Of a stretch of DNA of 34,573 bases, positions 1 to 5,321 are shown one piece after another. Positions within the stretch are counted from its first letter, which is position 1. Each line of letters starts with the position of its first letter. The position numbers and the translations under genes were made by a program. Source of the stretch: Fischerella muscicola SAG 1427-1 = PCC 73103 (GTDB lineage Bacteria > Cyanobacteriota > Cyanobacteriia > Cyanobacteriales > Nostocaceae); the NCBI RefSeq assembly GCF_000317245.1, contig NZ_AJLJ01000201.1:1-34573 (forward strand), read 5' to 3'. The notes beneath the pieces were generated by a model. The model was given only the letters and a program-made list of their open reading frames with translations. It made no database searches and had not been told where the DNA came from.

Positions 1-23
1 TTTATTGACATATTTATTCTTTA

Positions 24-797
24 TTAATTGTTTCGATCACGATAAAGACGCAGCACAAAATCACCAGCAGGTGTCTTTCTGAATTCATTAATTCCAGAAA
101 TAAGTTTTGGTGGCAAATCTTGATAACTGACATTTCGCATCGGGTGTTCTGATGGTTGTATAGCAGGAGCAGCAAGCGCGGCAAAAGTGAGGTCAGCAGC
201 AGAAAATTTATCTCCTACTAAATAAGTGCGTCCATCTGCTAATAATTTGTTAACTTGCTCAAAGATTATTTGAATTTTGTCGTAAGCTTGTACAGCAGAC
301 TCTGGATTTATATTTAGTTTACGTTGAGCCAATGAACGAGTAACAGGAAAAACTATTGGAAATAACGCCCGTTCCAAAAAAGGAACATCGTGACACCATC
401 TGCTTTGCATAATTTTGTAGTCATTCATGACCTGAAAATAACCCCAACAGCGTGTAGCAGGACCTAATTGCGAGTTAAATAAATTTTCTAGTTTTTCTAC
501 TTCTTGGCACTGCTTTGGATTGGTAGGGTAAAGTTTCGCGTCGCTAGGAACTATTGAATCTAAATATTTTAAAATCTCAGTTGAATCAATAAAAGTTCCT
601 GCCTCTGTAACCAAAATAGGTGTTGTTTTTCCACCAAAACGACTTGTTGCTAATAGATGAAATGGTGGTGTATGTCTTTCTTCCACATAAGGAAATTTTA
701 ATTTATTGAGCGCCCATCTCGCTTTTTCACAATAATTACTAATCGGAATAGTAATCAGACAGAAAGGTTTAGTTGGAGTTTTAATAGTTGTTTTCAT
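24..797 (-). CDS. glutathione S-transferase family protein
   Basis: A 257-aa protein with a two-domain GST fold. The N-terminal thioredoxin-like half has a segment with NYCEKARWAL followed by a cis-Pro-type TTPIL motif and the IDSTEILKYLD glutathione-binding signature. The C-terminal helical half ends with the usual YLVGDKFSAADLTFAAL motif. Family members conjugate or reduce substrates with glutathione in the cytoplasm; the substrate cannot be read from sequence. The ATG at 797 is chosen because the frame extends upstream only to a TTG at 818. The gene stands alone, transcribed toward the window edge, next to remnants of other detoxification-type genes. The family call is firm, the specific reaction unknown. 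Confidence 0.88.
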   Translation of the reverse strand: MKTTIKTPTKPFCLITIPISNYCEKARWALNKLKFPYVEERHTPPFHLLATSRFGGKTTPILVTEAGTFIDSTEILKYLDSIVPSDAKLYPTNPKQCQEVEKLENLFNSQLGPATRCWGYFQVMNDYKIMQSRWCHDVPFLERALFPIVFPVTRSLAQRKLNINPESAVQAYDKIQIIFEQVNKLLADGRTYLVGDKFSAADLTFAALAAPAIQPSEHPMRNVSYQDLPPKLISGINEFRKTPAGDFVLRLYRDRNN

Positions 798-885
798 AAT
801 TTGATCATGTAATTTCAAAATTTAATATTGTTCGACCTTTAAATCAATACAGTTCAAGTAAGAATTTTTAGTGAGATTTGTGATG

Positions 886-933
886 TGTAGAGACACAAAA
901 TTATCCTACGGGATCTTGCTACGCGTCTCTACA
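886..933. repeat. short palindromic dispersed repeat
   Basis: A 48-bp unit with perfect 9-bp terminal inverted repeats, TGTAGAGAC at 886-894 and GTCTCTACA at 925-933. It has the form of the small palindromic repeats common between cyanobacterial genes. It lies between the GST gene and the YqhD remnant. Confidence 0.5.
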
Positions 934-952
934 TTACCGTCCTGATATTTCG

Positions 953-1360
953 TCAAGCGCAGAGAGTGAGAATTTTTTCGACAGTCTGAGGATTTATATC
1001 TTGGTGTTCGCCTAAAGCTACATAACCACGTTGTTCTAGACGCTCAACAATCACAGGAATCGTGTCTAATCCTAGACCATAATTGGAAAGACGAGTCGGT
1101 ACACCTACTGATTCAAAAAATTCACGAGTTTTGGCGATCGCTAACTCAACTCGTTCTTCTTCTGAACCATCGACAATGTTCCAAACTCTTTCAGCATACT
1201 GGAGGAGTTTCTGCCATTTGCGATCGCGTCTGATTGAGAGGGTACTAGGTAATACAATCGCTAGGGTTTGACCATGATCTAGACCATGGAGTGCGGTTAA
1301 CTCATGACCAATCATGTGGGTTGTCCAATCTTGGGGTACTCCTGCACCAATCAACCCGTT
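953..1360 (-). pseudogene. truncated YqhD-type iron alcohol dehydrogenase
   Basis: This encodes only the last 135 or so residues of an NAD(P)H-dependent Fe-type alcohol dehydrogenase. It starts in the NGLIGAGVPQDW region and includes the family signature HMIGHELTALHGLDHGQTLAI, which carries metal-binding histidines. Full-length YqhD proteins are about 387 aa, so the N-terminal nucleotide-binding domain (about 250 residues) is missing. There is no ATG; the frame opens only at TTG, and a stop lies a few codons further upstream. The sequence directly upstream is a remnant of an unrelated DJ-1-type gene, so a deletion has removed the 5' part. A shorter expressed product cannot be excluded, but it would lack the cofactor-binding domain. 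Confidence 0.8.
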
Positions 1361-1370
1361 TTCCTTATTT

Positions 1371-1460
1371 TCAAGACAGCAATTTCACCATTTCTTCACC
1401 TACACCTTTAGCTGATACAGGGTTTTGACCAGTAACAAGGCGATCGCTCTTAATCAATAG
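1371..1460 (-). pseudogene. C-terminal remnant of DJ-1/PfpI family protein
   Basis: The minus strand encodes about 29 residues ending in a stop, containing SDRLVTGQNPVSAKGVGEEM. This resembles the extreme C-terminus of type-1 glutamine-amidotransferase-like (DJ-1/PfpI, Hsp31-type) proteins. An in-frame TAA precedes it and the catalytic domain is absent. Its end lies about 10 bp from the point where YqhD homology begins, which suggests both fragments come from one deletion event. Confidence 0.6.
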
Positions 1461-1552
1461 TTAGTTTTAATTATAGGAATTTCCTGTTTCCTTTTAAATT
1501 TTATAGATAGACTACTATAAGTAAGTTATACTATTAGTATGTAATAGACGAT

Positions 1553-1780
1553 ATGCCTGTAAAGATCAAACTCAAACAGCTAAGAGAAGACAAAGGCTTG
1601 TCTCAGAATGCGTTAGCACGCCAGCTAGAGATGTCGCTTGCGAATATTCAAAAAATCGAATACGGCAAGGCAAAATCTATCCCGCTTGATACCTTAGAGA
1701 AACTTTGCCTCGCACTCGATTGTGAAGTAGGTGACTTATTAGTAATTGTTAAATCACCACTTAACCAAGATGAGCAGTGA
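1553..1780 (+). CDS. small Xre-family helix-turn-helix regulator
   Basis: A 75-aa protein that is almost entirely an HTH_3 (Cro/C1) domain. The recognition region reads LSQNALARQLEMSLANIQKIEYG, followed by the usual IPLDTLEKLCLALDCEVGDLL third-helix and core segment. It should bind DNA as a dimer and repress local promoters; its target is unknown. An AT-rich stretch with TATACT lies about 20-30 bp upstream of the ATG. It is the last host gene before the integrated element. Its orientation is toward the attachment site 350 bp downstream, so the terminator at the attachment site could be the end of its transcript. Confidence 0.88.
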   Translation: MPVKIKLKQLREDKGLSQNALARQLEMSLANIQKIEYGKAKSIPLDTLEKLCLALDCEVGDLLVIVKSPLNQDEQ

Positions 1781-2132
1781 ACTTTAAAACTTTATGTCAT
1801 ATTTTTCTGACATTTCATTAATCGTCATATGTGAATAAGGAAAATCTGAAACTTAATTAAAATATATGGAGGATTTTACCTCTCGACAGAAAATTGGCAT
1901 AAGATTTTCAAATTTTGCGGTACTATCCCGTTTTGCAATAAATTGATTGCTCATAGCTCAAGTGCGTTCAAACGAACTGAAATCAAACATAGAACTCCAC
2001 GGAAAATCACGCCCAGAACGAGGGGATGAAAAACCGACCATTGTGCAAGGCGATAAACACAGATAGGATAAGGGGCAGTTATATTCCCAATCCCCAATCT
2101 CTAATTTTTAATTTTTAATTTTTAATTTTTAA
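1781..2132. other. intergenic stretch without gene, ending in AATTTTT tandem repeat
   Basis: I find no convincing coding frame here. The only clear structure is about 4.4 tandem copies of the heptamer AATTTTT at 2103-2133, an STRR-type repeat, abutting the left attachment site. A small non-coding RNA ending at the attachment-site terminator is possible, but I cannot define its start. Confidence 0.5.
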
Positions 2133-2175
2133 TGGTTTTCTCCCCCTGTTTCTCTGGCAACAGGGGTTTTTGCTA
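2133..2175 (+). repeat. attL: 43-bp direct repeat containing a terminator
   Basis: Identical over 43 bp to 16487-16529. Inside it, CCCCTGTT (2143-2150) and AACAGGGG (2159-2166) form a perfect 8-bp stem with an 8-nt loop, followed by five T residues. This is a rho-independent terminator reading rightward. The crossover therefore lies in or beside a terminator, not in a tRNA gene, and both junctions regain a complete terminator. Confidence 0.9.
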
Positions 2176-2187
2176 GTGCTAGCGCAC

Positions 2188-2233
2188 TTTGGCTACTTCA
2201 GCCTACCATATCCATAGCCAAAACATAGCCAAA
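2188..2233. promoter_or_regulatory. left arm-type integrase binding sites (candidate)
   Basis: Two direct copies of TAGCCAAA start at 2215 and 2226, 11 bp apart, and an inverted copy lies at 2188-2195. The same octamer occurs twice at the same 11-bp spacing at the other end (16396 and 16407). The position just inside both ends and the one-helical-turn spacing fit arm sites bound by the integrase N-terminal domain. This is inferred from pattern only. Confidence 0.5.
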
Positions 2234-2336
2234 GAGTTCCTAGTGTAGCCCAGGATATAACCTATACTTAACTGTCGCTAACTGATAAAAGGTACTTCTA
2301 CTTATAGACACAGGGAGGACGTTGGACGTACGATAG

Positions 2337-2681
2337 ATGTACCAACGGAAAGTAAAGGTTAAACAGATGGCTACTACTGAGTTCAAGAAAGCACTAAGGC
2401 TGGCAGGATGTACCAAGATGGTTAAGAAGTTCGAGAAGGGGATAGAAGGTAAGCTAGTGGCTAGCTTGTTGGCTACATACCGATATGACGATGAAGGTGA
2501 GTTTGATAAGGTCGAGTTGCTGTTTACACTACCGGGGCAGTTTAAGGTAGTACGACAAGGGCTGCTAGGATACCTCAACCAGACAGAGGAAGAGGCGGAC
2601 ATGCCCAAAAACATCTTTGTTGGTTACTACTTGACAACTAGTGGCTACCAGTTCCATGCTATCGTGACAGAAACCTGCTAA
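2337..2681 (+). CDS. hypothetical protein, first gene of the element
   Basis: A 114-aa soluble protein that I do not recognise. It has no signal peptide or membrane segment. The N-terminal third is basic (RKVKVKQ, KKALRLAGCTKMVKKFEKG) and the rest is mixed. An alternative start at 2367 would give MATTEFKK and remove ten basic residues; neither start has a strong ribosome-binding site, although GGGAGG lies about 20 bp before 2337. The RHH gene at 2683 begins one base after the stop, so the two are probably cotranscribed and translationally coupled. Given that context, a regulatory or establishment role is possible but unproven. Confidence 0.65.
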   Translation: MYQRKVKVKQMATTEFKKALRLAGCTKMVKKFEKGIEGKLVASLLATYRYDDEGEFDKVELLFTLPGQFKVVRQGLLGYLNQTEEEADMPKNIFVGYYLTTSGYQFHAIVTETC

Positions 2682-2682
2682 C

Positions 2683-2856
2683 ATGCCACAGCTTACCAGA
2701 AAGATACAGGTCAAAGTCAGCCCAGACTTTGAGGCTAAAGTTCAAGCTTATGCAGCTTACCGAGGCTTGGATGTGTCCAGCCTAGTCCGACTGCTGCTAC
2801 AGGATGCCATAAACCAGGACAAAGGCTTCCAGGAACAACAAAAGCCCAGAGACTAA
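2683..2856 (+). CDS. small ribbon-helix-helix protein (57 aa)
   Basis: A 57-aa protein with the CopG/Arc pattern. A short basic strand (LTRKIQVKVSPDF) is followed by helix A (EAKVQAYAAYRGLD), a turn at VS, and helix B (SLVRLLLQDAIN), with a charged tail. Such proteins dimerise, insert a two-stranded sheet into the major groove and usually act as repressors or relaxosome accessory factors. The start follows the upstream stop by one base, and a terminator lies 22 bp after its own stop. It is one of five RHH proteins in the element and differs clearly from the others in sequence. Confidence 0.75.
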   Translation: MPQLTRKIQVKVSPDFEAKVQAYAAYRGLDVSSLVRLLLQDAINQDKGFQEQQKPRD

Positions 2857-2877
2857 CAGCCCCCAGGCAGTACCAAC

Positions 2878-2907
2878 GGTAGCTAGGTTAAACCTGGCTA
2901 CTTTTTT
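2878..2907 (+). terminator. rho-independent terminator
   Basis: GTAGCTAGGT, then TAA, then ACCTGGCTAC form a near-perfect stem with one T-G wobble, followed by six T residues (2902-2907). It ends the two-gene unit 2337-2856. Confidence 0.8.
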
Positions 2908-2960
2908 CCATGATACCCTCTACAGGTTAGTATGGTGAGGTCAAGCTATGCATAACCTTT

Positions 2961-3419
2961 ATGAAAAGAGTCATGGTCTGTACCGTGTTCAAGCGGACTG
3001 AGTCTAACCAGTGCTTTCATGTGGATAAGCTAAAGAAGCCTGAGATAGTCGCCCTACTTGATGAACAGATAAAGTACCCAGGTAACGTCTACTTTGGCTA
3101 TAACGAGCTTCTACACGATGAGTGGGGACAAGACAAGATAACCTTGGCTGAGTGGCTGGACTCCAAAGGTGTCTCCCTAGCGATAGGGGATAAGCAACGA
3201 CTGGCTAGGGAAGTGGCAAAGAGATACAAAGCAGAGTATGGAGGAACGCCTAACTTAGCCTACCGACCAGATAGCAAGGGCAGGCACATAGTCAAAGCTT
3301 ATGGCTTCTTAGAACATGAACGCTGGGTACTTGAAGATACGCTCAAGGAACTGCAAACAACTGTCACAACTACTACCATCTCTAACAAGAAAACACGTAA
3401 GTCAACCAAGGCTAAGTGA
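2961..3419 (+). CDS. hypothetical protein (152 aa)
   Basis: Soluble 152-aa protein with no recognisable family. It has a compact N-terminal part (VMVCTVFKRTESNQCFHVDKL, NVYFGYNELLHDEW), a helical middle (KQRLAREVAKRYKAEYGG) and a low-complexity tail rich in Thr and Lys (TTVTTTTISNKKTRKSTKAK). That tail could be a nucleic-acid-binding extension, which is a guess. The ATG at 2961 is the only one that opens this frame. It follows the terminator at 2878-2907, so it needs its own promoter. Codon use matches the other element genes. Confidence 0.65.
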   Translation: MKRVMVCTVFKRTESNQCFHVDKLKKPEIVALLDEQIKYPGNVYFGYNELLHDEWGQDKITLAEWLDSKGVSLAIGDKQRLAREVAKRYKAEYGGTPNLAYRPDSKGRHIVKAYGFLEHERWVLEDTLKELQTTVTTTTISNKKTRKSTKAK

Positions 3420-3658
3420 TAGCTTTCTGGCTGTTTACAGGTTCTGCGGATGCAGGAGTTGGCTCTGTATAAGGCTTTGGGCGTTTAGGGGCGTTAGGTC
3501 ATGTTTTATATCCAGTCAGGGTAAAGGTTTCAGCCTGTTTGAGGCGGTTTTCGTCAAGGTTTATCCAGTTTCCAAGTGTTGTTAGTTCCCTACCTAGTAA
3601 GAGTTTTAACATATCCTGGTGGACTTTGGAAGTGTTGACTAGCCTCTGGTTGCCCAAA

Positions 3659-3685
3659 GCCGACTGCTGCACTCACAGCACCCGG
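3659..3685. repeat. conserved hairpin, copy A
   Basis: A 27-bp sequence beginning GCCGACTGCTG and ending AGCACCCGG, 24 of 27 identical to 7796-7822. The core folds as TGCTG-CACTCA-CAGCA. It sits just beyond the 3' end of the leftward 77-aa gene. Stem bases are kept while the loop changes, as in a structured nucleic acid. No function is assigned. Confidence 0.45.
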
Positions 3686-3691
3686 AGCGAG

Positions 3692-3925
3692 TTATAACCA
3701 GTCCAGAGTCTGCCCAAGCATCCGATACAGTCTCCTTATCTCTGAGCGTTCCTTCTGGGTCAAGACATCTTCCATCAGCAAACACTGGAGTCTTGCCAAA
3801 GCTTCCACTAGGCTGATAGCCACATCATGGCTGACCCTAACTGCTGTTTCCTCCGCTACATCCTTTGCCTGACCTCTGGACATCCTTAGTCTTGCCTCTA
3901 GTGCTAACTGGTCTGGGGCTTCCAA
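3692..3925 (-). CDS. hypothetical helical protein (up to 77 aa)
   Basis: A small all-helical, soluble protein that I do not recognise. It has a continuous heptad-like pattern (VAISLVEALARLQCLLMEDVL, then KERSEIRRLYRMLGQTLDWL) suggesting a helical hairpin or dimer. The longest frame starts at a TTG at 3925; the first ATG is at 3883 and would give 63 aa. Neither has a strong ribosome-binding site, so the start is uncertain. It lies left of repeat unit R1 and is transcribed away from it. Confidence that it is coding is moderate. Confidence 0.5.
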   Translation of the reverse strand: MEAPDQLALEARLRMSRGQAKDVAEETAVRVSHDVAISLVEALARLQCLLMEDVLTQKERSEIRRLYRMLGQTLDWL

Positions 3926-3967
3926 GTAGACCCAAAACCGAAAGGTTTACCATCTTAACTCAAAACT

Positions 3968-4055
3968 GTATAGTGGACTACAAAACTGTCCGGTCAACTT
4001 ATCTTTTATATAGGAGAGACCTGTTTTGACTGGACAGATATGTAGCCTAGACTAC
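3968..4055 (+). repeat. 88-bp modular inverted repeat, copy R1
   Basis: Layout: a 14-bp GTA-N8-TAC half-palindrome, 5 bp, a 50-bp core (3987-4036) beginning TGTCCGGTCAA and ending TTGACTGGACA, 5 bp, then a second 14-bp GTA-N8-TAC. The core is asymmetric inside (TTTATATAGGAGAG), which defines orientation. R1 is nearly the reverse complement of R4. The stop codon of the 45-aa gene (4052-4054) lies inside its right flank palindrome. Confidence 0.9.
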
Positions 4056-4189
4056 GGTTTGGTTATCCAGTTGCATCTGGGCGATACCTGACCTTTCTTA
4101 GGCTTAAGCTTGTCCAGCATCGCTTTAAACTGCTTTGCCTTCAGCTTCACAGGTTTGGCAGTAGTCCTTGCCTTCAACTTCCTAGTCAT
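4052..4189 (-). CDS. small Lys-rich basic protein (45 aa)
   Basis: A 45-aa frame starting with ATG at 4189. About one third of the residues are Lys or Arg (MTRKLKARTTAKPVKLKAKQ, then DKLKPKKG), so it would bind nucleic acid or an acidic partner. No family is recognised. It follows the 116-aa gene by 35 bp in the same direction and would be the last gene of a three-gene leftward operon (48-aa RHH, 116-aa, 45-aa). Its stop codon falls inside the outer palindrome of R1, so repeat and gene end have evolved together. A purely chance frame is possible. Confidence 0.45.
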   Translation of the reverse strand: MTRKLKARTTAKPVKLKAKQFKAMLDKLKPKKGQVSPRCNWITKP

Positions 4190-4224
4190 CGGGTTCTGTC
4201 CTCTATACTCAGTGTCCTCTGACC

Positions 4225-4575
4225 TTATCTTGTCCGCCAGATGAGCCTTTCTTGGCAGCCTTGATACATCTCTGCCATCTTTAGGGCGTCTAGCTCTGCC
4301 CCGTCGTAGTCAGGGGGGTATCTGTCCTCAAACCACTCGATAAACTCCTCCTCTGATATCAACCGCTTCTTTATCGGGTTGATGTTGGGTACGGTATATA
4401 AAGTTTCGATAAAAGTGAGGATAGCCACTTCACAAGCCTCTGCGGAGTCCTCTGAGGTATATCGTTCTAGGGGCGGGATGCCAAACACTCGCTTGAAGGC
4501 TATGTTAGCCCTTTGCCAAGGTTTATAAGTCCGCCTTTCCCCAAAACCTTTGTACGTGCCTTGGTTCCCCTTCAT
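4225..4575 (-). CDS. hypothetical protein (116 aa)
   Basis: A soluble 116-aa protein of unknown family. The N-terminal half is basic and aromatic (RRTYKPWQRANIAFKRVFG) and the C-terminal half acidic (SEEEFIEWFEDRYPPDYDGAE). It has no membrane segment or known motif. The ATG at 4575 has a good ribosome-binding site (GGAGGACAG just upstream), which overlaps the end of the 48-aa RHH gene, so the two are coupled. It is the middle gene of the leftward operon between R2 and R1. Confidence 0.65.
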   Translation of the reverse strand: MKGNQGTYKGFGERRTYKPWQRANIAFKRVFGIPPLERYTSEDSAEACEVAILTFIETLYTVPNINPIKKRLISEEEFIEWFEDRYPPDYDGAELDALKMAEMYQGCQERLIWRTR

Positions 4576-4588
4576 CTGCCCTGTCCTC

Positions 4589-4735
4589 CTAGTACTTCTC
4601 TGGTTTTATCTGTCCTAGTGCCGACTGCCTTAGATACTCGGCTAGGCATAACCCAGCCCTGGCAGCCAGCAGTACCAACTCAGCCCGTTCCTGCTCTGTC
4701 GCATAGAACTTCATCACCTTTTGCCTCAGCCTCAT
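4589..4735 (-). CDS. small ribbon-helix-helix protein (48 aa)
   Basis: A 48-aa frame with the RHH pattern: basic strand (RLRQKVMKFYATEQERAEL), helix A (VLLAARAGLC), helix B (LAEYLRQSALGQ). The spacing resembles the MobC-like or CopG-like accessory proteins of plasmids. It starts with ATG at 4735 and is the first gene of the leftward operon, about 100 bp from repeat R2, which may carry its promoter. The next gene starts 14 bp after its stop. Its sequence is distinct from the other RHH proteins here, especially around the DNA-contacting strand, so a different operator is expected. Confidence 0.65.
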   Translation of the reverse strand: MRLRQKVMKFYATEQERAELVLLAARAGLCLAEYLRQSALGQIKPEKY

Positions 4736-4836
4736 CTCTTGGTTCCTCTACGAGTCCTTCTATAAGTCCTTCTACTAGTACTTTGTTAACTCTGGCTCCC
4801 TTGGACAACCTAGAAGCCCAGGGGGTGACCAGAAAA

Positions 4837-4924
4837 GTAGTCTGGTATACAAAACTGTCCCGTCAAAACTAGTCTCCTCTATAAAGAAGGAAAGTTGACT
4901 GGACAGAAAAGTAGTCTAGGCTAC
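4837..4924 (-). repeat. 88-bp modular inverted repeat, copy R2 (reverse)
   Basis: Same architecture as R1 in opposite orientation: GTA-N8-TAC (4837-4850), 5 bp, 50-bp core (4856-4905) from TGTCCCGTCAA to TTGACTGGACA, 5 bp, GTA-N8-TAC (4911-4924). It occupies the divergent gap between the leftward RHH operon and the rightward RHH/tail-hub operon. Each outer arm contains a TTGACT hexamer reading outward, which could serve as a -35 box. Confidence 0.9.
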
Positions 4925-4946
4925 AAAACTATGTCTAACCTGACCT

Positions 4947-4963
4947 GTCATACAACGTCTGAC
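4947..4963 (+). promoter_or_regulatory. 17-bp motif shared by the two tail-type transcription units
   Basis: GTCATACAACGTCTGAC. The identical 17 bp occurs on the minus strand at 9919-9903, in front of the tape-measure gene. Here it precedes the RHH start codon by about 31 bp; there it precedes the ATG by about 32 bp. Equal sequence and equal distance in two units argue for a shared operator or promoter element. Confidence 0.65.
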
Positions 4964-4994
4964 AAGATGTAGTTAGATGCAGGAGGGTAAAGGG

Positions 4995-5282
4995 ATGATG
5001 ATGAGCAAAGGTCAGAGGTTGCCAGAGGATGCGGGTGAAACAAGGCTGAGTATCCGGCTTGACCCGACTACAAGGCAGTGGTTAGAGCTAGAGGCAGAGG
5101 CAACAGGAACAACCATCAGTGCCTTGATACGGGAAGCTTTGGCACTACTCCGAGAAGAAAGACAACTTATGTTCAAGATGAGAGAGCAGATACTGAGCCA
5201 AGGTGTCACCTATCCATCCCTGAAGAAACCAACAGCAGAGGGCTGGCAGAAGATGAGCGTCGGTATCTCTGGCAGAAGATAA
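4995..5282 (+). CDS. ribbon-helix-helix protein with C-terminal extension (95 aa)
   Basis: The N-terminal 60 residues form an RHH domain: strand TRLSIRLDPTTRQWL, helix A (ELEAEATGTT), helix B (ISALIREALALLREE). A C-terminal extension may be an oligomerisation or partner-binding tail. The ribosome-binding site AGGAGG (4981-4986) lies 8 bp before the ATG at 4995, so this start is preferred over the ATG at 4977. It is the first gene of the operon that leads 39 bp later into the tail-hub/lysin gene, and is preceded by the 17-bp shared motif. The likely role is autoregulation of the tail module. Confidence 0.75.
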   Translation: MMMSKGQRLPEDAGETRLSIRLDPTTRQWLELEAEATGTTISALIREALALLREERQLMFKMREQILSQGVTYPSLKKPTAEGWQKMSVGISGRR

Positions 5283-5321
5283 ACCGTTTTAGTAAAACAA
5301 CTGACAGTTAGAGGATGAGAG

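Noticed and set aside
2133..2175. tRNA gene end as the attachment site
   Set aside because: There is no T-loop or acceptor-stem pattern; the sequence folds as a simple terminator hairpin followed by T residues.
2240..2614. Leftward 124-residue frame
   Set aside because: It is Ser-rich antisense to the 114-aa gene and lacks any recognisable domain.
3316..3585. Rightward 89-residue frame overlapping the 152-aa gene
   Set aside because: It overlaps the better-supported 152-aa gene in another frame, is Cys/Phe-rich with no domain, and has no start signal.
4513..4872. Rightward frame of 119 residues
   Set aside because: It lies opposite the RHH and 116-aa genes, is Ser/Pro-rich low complexity, and has no ribosome-binding site; it is a shadow of the minus-strand operon.
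5078..5311. Frame overlapping the 95-aa RHH gene
   Set aside because: It is out of frame with a clear RHH protein that has an ideal ribosome-binding site.
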